Both the position numbers and the translations under genes were made by a program. This document shows, in pieces, positions 1 to 5,846 of a DNA stretch of 8,323 bases. Below the pieces are notes generated by a model. It did no database searches. It worked only from the letters and a program-made list of their open reading frames with translations, and was not told the DNA's origin. This DNA is from an uncultured Rothia sp. (GTDB taxonomy: Bacteria; Actinomycetota; Actinomycetes; Actinomycetales; Micrococcaceae). How positions within the stretch are numbered: position 1 is the first letter of the stretch; each line of letters opens with the position of its first letter. Where the stretch lies: assembly GCA_946221065.1 (NCBI GenBank), contig CAMIIO010000027.1:1-8323 (forward strand), read 5' to 3'.

Positions 1-19
1 TGTCTCGAGACTTCACATG

Positions 20-54
20 GTGCCCCCAGTGGGACTCGAACCCACACTGAATCG
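20..54. repeat. Left attachment site: duplicated tRNA 3' end
   Basis: These 35 bp are identical to 8270-8304. Read on the minus strand they comprise a T-arm (GTGGG, loop TTCGAGT, CCCAC) and the 3' acceptor strand TGGGGGC plus discriminator A. The bases on the 5' side of this copy (55 onward, inside the element) do not form an anticodon arm, so this is the duplicated tRNA tail and not a tRNA gene. The strand-exchange point lies somewhere within the identity block and cannot be placed more finely here. Confidence 0.9.
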
Positions 55-162
55 TTCTAAAATCTAAGTCATAGGCTACTTTTCTGGCGGTTAATATTCC
101 TATTGTTGCAGGTAGGAAGTTTACCTATTCCGGATAGAGTTAAGCTTTTCGACTATTTCTTA
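55..162. other. Non-coding segment between left att and integrase stop
   Basis: This short segment follows the left att copy and precedes the integrase stop codon. It is AT-rich relative to the rest. It carries small inverted repeats: TTCCTA (97-102) with TAGGAA (113-118), and CTAT (125-128) with ATAG (134-137). The position, between core and putative arm sites, would suit binding by an excisionase, but that is inference. No strong intrinsic terminator for the integrase transcript is evident. Confidence 0.4.
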
Positions 163-1299
163 CTATTTTTTGGACACTTTTTGGACACCATCTAGCGCTG
201 CATTCACTAAATCGCCAATGGGGACACCATTGTCATTGCGTTGGACGTAAACACGCTCCGTCAACAAGCTAGACGAATGCCCCAAAACCTCCGCCGCCTT
301 CGCCGGGCCTAATTCGTCATAGACGATAGTCCCAAGGGTCTTTCTAAGGGTGTGTATCGTCACCCAGCTAAATTCTTCGCCGCGCCACTGCCTAAGCCAA
401 CGGTTGAAATTGTTCTCCCAAAGATACGTCCCCGCCCCGGACGGGAACACCATCTCTAAGACTCCGTACTTTTCTTTTCGACGCTGCAGAATCTCAACAC
501 ACATTCGGGACAACTGGATCGGGCGGGCCGCGTTAACAGTCTTTCCTCCGTCTTGTCGAATCAGTCCAGTGTCTTTCGAGTAGACCATTGATCCACTTAC
601 CCGAAGAATTGGCGGCTCAACTTCTAAGTTAATGTCACTCCACCTAATCCCCAGTACTTCGCCGGCGCGCAGGCCGGTAGCTAAGCTAACATCCACGACG
701 TCCTGGAGTGTCTCGTTCCCAGACTTAGCAATCTGCGCTCGAAACCTTGGAATTTCTTCCAGCGTTAACGCTCGGACTTCTTTTTGCTCAACGGTGACCG
801 GTTCGACTACTTGCATAGGGTCGGACGGAATCAACCCGTATCTTGCCGCCATTTTGAAAGCGCCCTTCAACACGGTTCGCACATTAGGGGCAACGCCCGA
901 AGGCAGGGCCTGGAGCCAACTATTCAAGTAAGACGGAGTGACTTCCCGAATACGCATCTCCCCGAAGGCGGGGACAATATGACGGTCAATTGAATTACGG
1001 TAACGGTCACGCGACTGGGGGCGAACCTTCTTCTTCGTCTCCAACCAGTGCTCCATCAAATCAGAAACTGGACTCGTCGTTGTAAGAACTTCAGAATCCG
1101 AAGCCCCTAACTTCTCTGTGCATTTCGCCTTAACAGCGTTGACGGAGCCGGATTTTGAATTGCCCCGTGCTCGGACACGTACTGTTTCACCGTTCCATAG
1201 GCGAAGCCGCGTGGAAGACTGCCACTTCCCGGACTCCAACTGTTTGGAAGATATTTCGCCCCACGTTCCCAGTGGCGTAGCCGGCCTACCGCGAGCCAT
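163..1299 (-). CDS. int: Tyrosine-family site-specific integrase
   Basis: The 378-residue protein catalyses integration and excision at the tRNA att site. An N-terminal segment (about 1-65, basic and beta-rich, GTWGEISSKQL) resembles the arm-binding domain of phage integrases, followed by a SAM-like core-binding domain (about 75-165) and the catalytic domain (about 175-370). Visible catalytic residues are R211 in TGLRAGE, a probable beta-hairpin lysine K253, H316 and R319 in HTLRK, H341 in LGHS and nucleophile Y351 (ERVYVQ). An upstream ATG at 1383 exists, but it would add 28 residues overlapping the repressor frame. The ATG at 1299 begins MARGRPATPLG, typical of this family, and overlaps the preceding stop by 14 bp, suggesting translational coupling to the repressor gene. 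Its 3' end overlaps candidate arm sites. Confidence 0.95.
   Translation of the reverse strand: MARGRPATPLGTWGEISSKQLESGKWQSSTRLRLWNGETVRVRARGNSKSGSVNAVKAKCTEKLGASDSEVLTTTSPVSDLMEHWLETKKKVRPQSRDRYRNSIDRHIVPAFGEMRIREVTPSYLNSWLQALPSGVAPNVRTVLKGAFKMAARYGLIPSDPMQVVEPVTVEQKEVRALTLEEIPRFRAQIAKSGNETLQDVVDVSLATGLRAGEVLGIRWSDINLEVEPPILRVSGSMVYSKDTGLIRQDGGKTVNAARPIQLSRMCVEILQRRKEKYGVLEMVFPSGAGTYLWENNFNRWLRQWRGEEFSWVTIHTLRKTLGTIVYDELGPAKAAEVLGHSSSLLTERVYVQRNDNGVPIGDLVNAALDGVQKVSKK
166..188. repeat. Putative left integrase arm-type sites (tandem TTTTTGGACAC)
   Basis: Two tandem copies of TTTTTGGACAC lie at 166-177 and 178-188, inside the last codons of the integrase gene. The 19-bp string TTTGGACACTTTTTGGACA (169-187) recurs in the same orientation at 8205-8223, near the other end. 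Short direct repeats flanking the core on both sides of a reconstructed attP are what arm-binding tyrosine integrases with an N-terminal arm-binding domain use. The function is inferred from position and repetition. Confidence 0.55.
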
Positions 1300-1819
1300 C
1301 GCCACGCGTCGTTTCTTCGAATTCCCAGGAGTCGCCGAGCTTCGACTCCAGCTTTCGCGCATCTTCCACGAATGCTGAATCATGCTTCAAGAGAGCGCGG
1401 AAAGAGCTATGCGACGACCGAGTAATTGCTTGTAGTTCCTCACTGTCATCACTTTCCGGCACATAGTCCTCGCGATACTTTCCCGTGCAAACTTCATGCC
1501 AAGCCGTCCATGCCCCCAACTCCAGTCTGAGCGAGTAGCGACGGGAGTGATAAGTCTTCAAGTCAGCTTGGATTTCGGTATACGAATGACCGATTGGAGC
1601 TTCGATGAAGGCGTCGAGAGGGACTTCGAAGAAGTTGGCAAAGTGCATCGCCTCATTGACCTTCATGGGTTGCTCCCCTTCCTCAATGCGCCTTAGCGAA
1701 GTCGAATGGAGAGTTAGACCATTCTTTTCTTTGATTCCGTCAATTAGTGCCTGCCTGGACATGTTGGCTGCTGTGCGCAGTGCTTTTAGGTTCATCGCAG
1801 CATAAGAGTCGTTTGTCAT
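1286..1819 (-). CDS. Xre-family HTH protein, probable element repressor
   Basis: The protein has 177 residues. Residues about 8-72 form an HTH_3/Cro-C1-like domain (MNLKALRTAANMSRQALIDG, then SLRRIEEGE and a third helix ending near VPLDAFIEA). The C-terminal 100 residues are charged, not recognised, and carry no visible LexA/CI-type autoprotease motif, so derepression would more likely involve an antirepressor or a helper protein than RecA cleavage. I chose the ATG at 1819 because GGAAAGG lies 9 bases upstream on the minus strand; the frame is open to 1996 but that extension crosses the operator region. It is divergent from the AlpA-like gene across a repeat-bearing control region and co-directional with the integrase. 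Repressor function is inferred from the fold and position. Confidence 0.85.
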   Translation of the reverse strand: MTNDSYAAMNLKALRTAANMSRQALIDGIKEKNGLTLHSTSLRRIEEGEQPMKVNEAMHFANFFEVPLDAFIEAPIGHSYTEIQADLKTYHSRRYSLRLELGAWTAWHEVCTGKYREDYVPESDDSEELQAITRSSHSSFRALLKHDSAFVEDARKLESKLGDSWEFEETTRGDGSR

Positions 1820-1839
1820 CGAGATATACCTTTCCAAGT

Positions 1840-1869
1840 AGTATCGAATTGTGTTGCACAGCCTGACAT
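1840..1869 (-). promoter_or_regulatory. Possible leftward promoter for repressor-integrase
   Basis: On the minus strand, GATACT (1840-1845) resembles a -10 box, and ATGTCA (1864-1869) matches 4 of 6 bases of a -35 box with an 18-base spacer. The TGTGTTGCACA palindrome lies in the spacer, which would allow autoregulation. The implied start would fall very close to the ribosome-binding site, which weakens the call. Confidence 0.3.
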
Positions 1870-1951
1870 GTGGTGCTAGTGTCATATTGTGTAACACAGT
1901 TTGATAGTTCATTTCATTCTGTGTTGACATCTTAACCGCTACTGACACTAG
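1850..1951. promoter_or_regulatory. Divergent operator region with repeated TGTG..CACA palindromes
   Basis: Two 11-bp near-palindromes, TGTGTTGCACA (1850-1860) and TGTGTAACACA (1888-1898), share TGTGT..CACA. A third, partial copy, TGTGTTGACA, lies at 1920-1929. A second repeat family is the exact 9-bp inverted pair CTAGTGTCA (1876-1884) and TGACACTAG (1943-1951), with TGACA also at 1864-1868. The second arm overlaps the ribosome-binding site of the AlpA-like gene. This spacing between divergent repressor and early genes is the classic layout of a lysogeny switch. Which protein binds which motif is unknown; the Xre protein and the AlpA-like protein are the obvious candidates. TTGACA (1924-1929) may be the -35 of the rightward promoter, but no good -10 follows. 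Confidence 0.6.
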
Positions 1952-1960
1952 GAGATCGAA

Positions 1961-2200
1961 ATGGACATACTTCCTCCATCTCTTTCCGTATCCCAAGCAC
2001 TTCTATTCCTCGGAAACGTAAGCAAGAGCACGTTCTACGCTTCGATCCGAAACGACACGTTCCCGTCCCGAGTGCTTCGCATCAACAACCGCATCGTCAT
2101 CCCCACAATGCCCCTCCTTGAAGCTGTTGGTATGCCCGCAGATAAGGCTCTCGAAATGCTCAACCAAGCTGTTACCAACACCGAGAAGGAGGTGGCGTAG
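1961..2200 (+). CDS. AlpA/excisionase-like helix-turn-helix protein
   Basis: The 79-residue protein has a MerR/AlpA-type winged HTH. SLSVSQALLFLGNVSKSTFY (7-26) matches the helix-turn-helix of HTH_17 proteins, followed by a wing (FPSRVLRINNRIVIP). AlpA-type proteins act as excisionases or early activators in P4-like satellites and PICIs. Here it is the first gene of the rightward transcript, directly across from the repressor, which suits control of excision and early genes. AGGAG at 1950-1954 is spaced 6 bases from the ATG. The stop lies within the ribosome-binding region of the next gene, so the two are probably co-translated. Xis versus activator cannot be separated from sequence alone. 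Confidence 0.8.
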   Translation: MDILPPSLSVSQALLFLGNVSKSTFYASIRNDTFPSRVLRINNRIVIPTMPLLEAVGMPADKALEMLNQAVTNTEKEVA

Positions 2201-2572
2201 GTGATGAAGCAGTACCTAGCCCAGGACTCGCTGGCGTATCTCGCTGATAGCGTGCTCGCTTCGCTCGACGCCGCTAACGCAGAGATTCAGGACATCAACG
2301 GTCGTTGCCCGGAGTTCGACGAGCTACCGGAGAACCTGCAGAACGCTATCTACATCCTCGACGGCATCCGCGAAGCAGTCCGCAAAGAAGCCATGCACCA
2401 CAACGTGCACCGCGCCACTCACTACAGCAATGGTCTTCCGGTTCGTCTGCATTACAAGGGCGAAGTCGTTACGGACCCCGAAGGCATGAGCTACCGGCCG
2501 GACAACATCGCCACGATGCACCCCGGTGGCACGCCAGACGCTGTAATCCCACCCCAAGACAACGCCGCATAA
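2201..2572 (+). CDS. Hypothetical protein, early module
   Basis: I do not recognise a family for this 123-residue protein. The first 60 residues look alpha-helical and acidic (LAQDSLAYLADSVLASLDAA). A histidine-rich stretch follows (about 65-74, MHHNVHRATH), then a segment that may be beta-structured (LPVRLHYKGEVVTDPEG) and a proline-rich tail. A strong AAGGAGGT (2186-2193) lies 7 bases before GTG 2201 and 10 before ATG 2204, so either start is possible and the difference is one residue. There is no gap from the AlpA-like gene, so it sits in the early operon upstream of replication genes. No signal peptide or membrane helix is seen. A role in helper interaction or replication would be guesswork. 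Confidence 0.75.
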   Translation: MMKQYLAQDSLAYLADSVLASLDAANAEIQDINGRCPEFDELPENLQNAIYILDGIREAVRKEAMHHNVHRATHYSNGLPVRLHYKGEVVTDPEGMSYRPDNIATMHPGGTPDAVIPPQDNAA

Positions 2573-2582
2573 GGAGAAGAAA

Positions 2583-3134
2583 TTGACCACCCCTAATAAG
2601 AAAACCCTCGCAGGTGCTGGGAACACCAACGAGGGAGCAGGCGAGACTGGTAAAGGCTCGTACACCCGTAATCATAGCAGCCGTGAACTTCGCCGCGCTA
2701 TCGGCAAGATTCAGGCCGCTATCTCCAACAACAACCGGGCCCTTCGCCAAATCAACGAGAAATCACTCAACGCCACCCCGGCCGAGTTCCAGGACCTCGA
2801 CGCGAAATTCGGAGAAGTTCAGAAAGCTAACACTGTCCTGACTAAGCAGCTCCGTTCCCTTGTCGAGGAACACCACCAATTGATGCAACAGAAGCGTGAT
2901 GCAGCCAAGCAGCACGAGGAAGAAAAAGCCCGCCACGATGCCCGCAGGCGCGAAGAAATCACTCGCATCACGGGCCATTCTGATTGGTCACCTATGGACC
3001 TGAAATACATGCTCGTTGAGCGCTACCGCGAAGGCGGCGACTACATGACCGTCCTCGACGCAATGAAGGCCATTGACGACCTCGACCTACAGCGCGCAGG
3101 TCTTACTTCTTGGGGAGAAAGTGTTGACGAATGA
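2583..3134 (+). CDS. Hypothetical coiled-coil protein (TTG start)
   Basis: The protein has 183 residues. A Gly/Thr/Asn-rich, low-complexity N-terminus (1-30) precedes a long predicted alpha-helical coiled coil (about 33-128) that becomes very charged at 104-128 (KRDAAKQHEEEKARHDARRR). A compact helical C-terminus follows (LKYMLVERYREGGDYMTVLD). The start is TTG, preceded by AAGGAGA (2571-2577) at good spacing and 10 bases after the previous stop; no better ATG exists near the 5' end. Coiled-coil proteins of this type can be scaffolds, capsid-size modifiers or replication accessory factors. Its place before the primase rather than in the capsid cassette makes a scaffold role uncertain. The stop codon overlaps the ATG of the next small ORF as ATGA. 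Confidence 0.75.
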   Translation: MTTPNKKTLAGAGNTNEGAGETGKGSYTRNHSSRELRRAIGKIQAAISNNNRALRQINEKSLNATPAEFQDLDAKFGEVQKANTVLTKQLRSLVEEHHQLMQQKRDAAKQHEEEKARHDARRREEITRITGHSDWSPMDLKYMLVERYREGGDYMTVLDAMKAIDDLDLQRAGLTSWGESVDE

Positions 3135-3223
3135 TTGCAACTGACCTTCTCGACCAGGCCGACGCCCTTCTCGTTGCTGACGCTATGGACCTACTCGACA
3201 ACCTTGACTTTATTGCCGATTAG
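3131..3223 (+). CDS. Small acidic ORF of 30 residues coupled by ATGA
   Basis: The ATG at 3131 overlaps the TGA of the coiled-coil gene in an ATGA junction, the common actinobacterial and phage arrangement for translational coupling. The product is short and very acidic with leucine/aspartate repeats (LLDQADALLVADAMDLLDNL), compatible with one amphipathic helix. It ends just before the structured leader of the primase gene. It resembles no family I know. Because it is so short it could instead be a leader peptide or chance frame, but the exact ATGA overlap supports translation. An alternative frame at 3135-3347 starting from TTG has an unconvincing composition. Confidence 0.45.
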   Translation: MIATDLLDQADALLVADAMDLLDNLDFIAD

Positions 3224-3233
3224 TCACCGGCTA

Positions 3234-3273
3234 GCCCGACTGGCAGGCACCCGGTTTCGAGCACCGGGCGGGC
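3234..3273 (+). other. Stem-loop in primase leader resembling a tRNA T-arm
   Basis: CCCGG (3250-3254) pairs with CCGGG (3264-3268), and GCCCG (3234-3238) pairs with CGGGC (3269-3273). The hairpin can equally be drawn as CCGGT, seven-base loop TTCGAGC, ACCGG, which matches the tRNA T-loop consensus TTCRANY. No anticodon arm is present, so this is not a tRNA gene. It could be a structured leader, an attenuator piece or a coincidence of GC-rich sequence. Confidence 0.35.
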
Positions 3274-3294
3274 ACGAACCGTACACATGCGGAA

Positions 3295-3345
3295 CCCCGC
3301 CGAGTGGGCACCTCGACGGGGTAATGCGGGAGGAAGGATTTTCCT
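3295..3345 (+). promoter_or_regulatory. Leader hairpins, one enclosing the primase ribosome-binding site
   Basis: A hairpin is formed by CCCCG-C-CGAG (3295-3304) and CTCG-A-CGGGG (3312-3321): nine pairs, one mismatch and a seven-base loop. It is followed by AGGAA (3331-3335) and TTCCT (3341-3345), a perfect five-pair inverted repeat that includes the Shine-Dalgarno AGGAAGG of the 703-codon gene. Occlusion of the ribosome-binding site could limit translation of the replication protein. This is visible complementarity; the regulatory role is inferred. Confidence 0.4.
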
Positions 3346-3347
3346 AA

Positions 3348-5459
3348 ATGCCAGAATACAACACCGCCCGAACATCATTCGAGCGTGTAATCGAAGCCGT
3401 AGAAGAAGCTGGCCTTCACATCACCTACAGGAGTAGCACGCAGGCAAGTTTCCAGACACCCGGCCATTCGGCAAACGACCGGGGCACCTCCATTACCTAC
3501 AACGGCAAGCAAACACTCATCTACTGCCACAACGGAGAGACCGACGACGTCCTCGACGCCCTGGGGCTCACCGCCCGTGACCTCTTCGACGAGGAGACCG
3601 GGGCACGCTATGACTACGGCGATGGCCGTATTGTATGCCGAGACCCTGCAAAGGTATTCAAGCAACTAGGTAACACGAAGGGCTCTAACCTTTACGGACT
3701 CGACAGCCTATCCAACGACGGGCCGGTCTACGTCGTCGAAGGTGAAAAAGACGCAGACACTGCCGCGCATGTCTGGCACGCTGCCGCCGTGACACAGGCC
3801 CAGGGTGCCAGCACAGGCCCGGAACGAGCCGACTGGGCACCCATCGCCGACCGCGACGTCATCATCATCGCCGACAACGACGAACCCGGCCGCAAACGCG
3901 CCGACAAAGTCTTCACCTACCTCACCGGAATGTCACCTCGCCCGAAGTCGATCATCATCAAGGCCGCGAAAGAAGGCAAGGACTTATCCGACCACATCGC
4001 GGCCGGCCATACCGACGACGAGCTCGTCGACCAGGGCATCAAAATAACCCGCCGCCGTGTGAAGCTCACCCCGGCGACGAGCATCAAGACCGAAACCATC
4101 GAGTGGGTTATCGACCAGTGGATCCCCGCCGGAATGCTCACGCTACTCGCCGGCCGTGAAGGCATCGGCAAGTCGACCATCGCGTGCGACTGGGTTTCCC
4201 AGTTGAGCAAGAAAGGCGTGAAGTGTGCCTACCTCAATTCCGAAGACTCACGCTCTTACACCGTGAAACCACGCTTGCAGGCCGCCGGCGCGAACCTCGG
4301 CAACGTGTTCTTCATCGACGTTGAAACCGAAACCGGAAACGAGGGGCACCTCAAACTTCCGCAGGACACCAACCTTCTCTTCGACGAGCTCAATAACCAG
4401 GGCGTGAAGTTCGTTGTCCTCGACGCGGCGAAATCTTCGATGGATCCGAAGCTCGACGGTTACAAGGACGACCACGTCCGCCAATTCCTCGAGCCCCTCG
4501 CCGCCGCTGCAGACCGCTACGGCATCACCGTCGTCGGCCTCGCGCACTTCGGCAAGGCCGAGGGGAAAGACACTGGCAAACTACTTCTAGGCTCCATTGC
4601 ATGGTCTCAAATTGCCCGCAGCGTGTTGTCTGCTGCAATGGACGACGACGGCCGACTCATTGTCTCGAACACGAAGGCAAACCTCGCACGTGGCATTGTC
4701 TCGCGTGAAGCGCACCTTGTTTCACGCCCCGTCAAACTTAGCGACGGCACCCTTACCGAATTGGGTGCCATCGAGTGGGGAGAGTTCACCGACACCGTCG
4801 CGACCGAGCTACTCGACCGCCAGGCCGACGAAGACGCCGACGACCGCACCGATGCGGAAATCTGGCTAACGGACTACCTCACAGAGCGCGGCCCAACACC
4901 ACGCGCCGAAGTACTCAAGGCTGCGGCCAAAGCGAGCGTTGCTTCAGAGCGCACTATCAAGCGAGCGTTCAAAACGCTTAATGGAATTTCCGAGTCTCAA
5001 GGCTTCCCTCGAGTAGCTACGTGGTCACTTCCCAGTGGGGACAGTCGGGACAAGACCACCCTACACACAAATAAGAGTGGCCCAACTGGCCCAACTGGCG
5101 ATGACCTGCAGAAACAGAGTGGCCCAACTGGGGAAGAAATGCAGTTGGGCCACGGGTTAAAGAGTGGCCCAACTGGGCAACTTTTCCAGTTGGATCACCC
5201 TCAAGAAAGTGAGCCAACTGAACAAATTTCGCGCCAAGCTCCTCGACCAGGACGCGTGACCAACGAGACTCGCGCCGCCGTCCTCGACGCGCTCTACGAC
5301 CAATTCGGACAATCCCCCGCCGTCGTTAAAGGCTCACTCACTCAAGACCAGATCGCCGAAATTGGCGACCTCGACAACTACCTCAACACCCTTGTCGACG
5401 ACGGGCTCATCGCCCGCGACAACAAAGGCAAGTACCTCAAACTCAAGGAGACCGCATGA
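3348..5459 (+). CDS. TOPRIM primase fused to RepA-like AAA helicase; satellite replication protein
   Basis: The 703-residue replication protein has several modules. Residues 35-80 resemble the primase zinc-binding region (TPGH, then LIYCHNGETDDVLDALGL), but most cysteines are missing. Residues 126-220 form a TOPRIM domain, with VYVVEGEKDADT (acidic E131) and IIIADNDEPGRKRA (D176, D178). Residues 250-480 form a RecA/RepA-like ATPase, with Walker A GREGIGKST (K275, S276), E299 in LNSED, Walker B KFVVLDA (D359) and a GLAHFGK motif. A winged-helix-like segment follows (about 503-560, AEIWLTDYL to ATWSLP), then a repetitive SGPTG linker (577-626) and a final winged-helix-like domain (635-703). AGGAAGG sits 10 bases before the ATG. 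It probably primes and unwinds satellite DNA at an origin, possibly the repeat array within its own 3' part. The stop overlaps the next ATG. Confidence 0.9.
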   Translation: MPEYNTARTSFERVIEAVEEAGLHITYRSSTQASFQTPGHSANDRGTSITYNGKQTLIYCHNGETDDVLDALGLTARDLFDEETGARYDYGDGRIVCRDPAKVFKQLGNTKGSNLYGLDSLSNDGPVYVVEGEKDADTAAHVWHAAAVTQAQGASTGPERADWAPIADRDVIIIADNDEPGRKRADKVFTYLTGMSPRPKSIIIKAAKEGKDLSDHIAAGHTDDELVDQGIKITRRRVKLTPATSIKTETIEWVIDQWIPAGMLTLLAGREGIGKSTIACDWVSQLSKKGVKCAYLNSEDSRSYTVKPRLQAAGANLGNVFFIDVETETGNEGHLKLPQDTNLLFDELNNQGVKFVVLDAAKSSMDPKLDGYKDDHVRQFLEPLAAAADRYGITVVGLAHFGKAEGKDTGKLLLGSIAWSQIARSVLSAAMDDDGRLIVSNTKANLARGIVSREAHLVSRPVKLSDGTLTELGAIEWGEFTDTVATELLDRQADEDADDRTDAEIWLTDYLTERGPTPRAEVLKAAAKASVASERTIKRAFKTLNGISESQGFPRVATWSLPSGDSRDKTTLHTNKSGPTGPTGDDLQKQSGPTGEEMQLGHGLKSGPTGQLFQLDHPQESEPTEQISRQAPRPGRVTNETRAAVLDALYDQFGQSPAVVKGSLTQDQIAEIGDLDNYLNTLVDDGLIARDNKGKYLKLKETA
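5075..5221. repeat. Iteron-like direct and inverted repeats, candidate replication origin
   Basis: The unit GAGTGGCCCAACTGG occurs exactly at 5075-5089, 5117-5131 and 5162-5176. There is an overlapping partial copy at 5087-5098 and a degenerate one, GTGAGCCAACTGA, at 5209-5221. Inverted copies lie at 5142-5153 (exact over 12 bases) and 5186-5198 (two mismatches). The forward units are spaced 42, 45 and 45 bases. Copies 5119-5130 and 5142-5153 form a perfect 12-bp stem with an 11-base loop; 5164-5176 and 5186-5198 form a second stem. The array is in frame and encodes the SGPTG linker between two folded domains. Iterons next to or inside a rep gene are known for satellites and plasmids; origin function here is inferred. 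Confidence 0.65.
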
Positions 5460-5653
5460 AAACCCCTCGTCCGTTCCGCCGTGTACGACTTTCAACGCTT
5501 AGTGACAATGGCGATACTCTCGCTGTGCGTATGCGCCGCGACGCCCAACGCCCTAACCGTATTTTCGTTGAATTCCCCAAGTGTGCACTCATGACTGAAC
5601 AACAGGCCATCGACCTCGCCAATGCTATCGCCGACACCATTGAGGAAGAGTAG
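5456..5653 (+). CDS. Small hypothetical protein, paralogue A of a tandem pair
   Basis: The 65-residue protein starts at an ATGA overlap with the primase-helicase stop. The N-terminus is basic (MKTPRPFRRVRL), followed by what look like two or three beta-strands and a C-terminal helix (TEQQAIDLANAIADTIEEE). It is clearly related to the next gene: both carry R-D, then P-x-RIF, FP, a T-E-x-x-A stretch and LANA in the same order. The family is not recognised. Small size, basic N-terminus and position suggest a nucleic-acid-binding or helper-modulating accessory protein, but nothing in the sequence proves it. Confidence 0.75.
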   Translation: MKTPRPFRRVRLSTLSDNGDTLAVRMRRDAQRPNRIFVEFPKCALMTEQQAIDLANAIADTIEEE

Positions 5654-5659
5654 AACGCC

Positions 5660-5836
5660 ATGCCGAAACCGAAAATCCGCAGACTCAACGGTAAGCGTTT
5701 CACGTTCAAAATTGAACGCGACAAGTTCGACCCGGAGCGCATTTTCTGTATCTTCCCGTGGGGTTACCTCTCAATCACTGAAGCTGAATCACTGCGTTTA
5801 GCAAACGCGTTCTACCGGGCGGTTGTAGATGGGTAG
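5660..5836 (+). CDS. Small hypothetical protein, paralogue B of a tandem pair
   Basis: This is a 58-codon ORF starting with ATG seven bases after the preceding stop and ending with TAG at 5834. The protein begins MPKPKIRRLNGKRFTFKI and continues ERDKFDPERIF, then FPWGYLSITEAESLRLANAF. It aligns with the upstream 65-residue protein over the RD...P.RIF..FP...T.E.A..LANA pattern, so the pair probably arose by duplication and diverged strongly. The ribosome-binding sequence is weak (GAGGAAGAG at 5642-5650, overlapping the previous gene's end), suggesting translational coupling. The shared pattern with its neighbour is the main evidence that it is real. The function is unknown. Confidence 0.7.
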   Translation: MPKPKIRRLNGKRFTFKIERDKFDPERIFCIFPWGYLSITEAESLRLANAFYRAVVDG

Positions 5837-5846
5837 AGCCACGCCC

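Noticed and set aside
20..95. A second intact tRNA gene at the left end
   Set aside because: The T-arm and acceptor strand are present, but the sequence at 55-95 does not pair as an anticodon or D arm and has no 5' acceptor strand; it is the duplicated att copy.
1300..1383. N-terminal extension of the integrase to the ATG at 1383
   Set aside because: It would overlap the repressor frame by nearly 100 bp with low-quality sequence; the start at 1299 gives the expected integrase N-terminus.
1820..1996. N-terminal extension of the repressor to the ATG at 1996
   Set aside because: It would cross the operator region and the start of the divergent gene; ATG 1819 has a good ribosome-binding site and directly precedes the HTH domain.
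2583..3134. Assignment of the coiled-coil gene as capsid scaffold
   Set aside because: Coiled-coil content alone is not enough, and the gene lies in the early module far from the capsid gene.
3135..3347. TTG-started 70-residue frame before the primase
   Set aside because: Its composition is unconvincing and it runs through two hairpins; the overlapping ATGA-coupled 30-residue frame fits better.
5075..5221. CRISPR array
   Set aside because: Repeats are only about 15 bp, include inverted copies, lie in frame within a gene and have no uniform spacers or cas genes.
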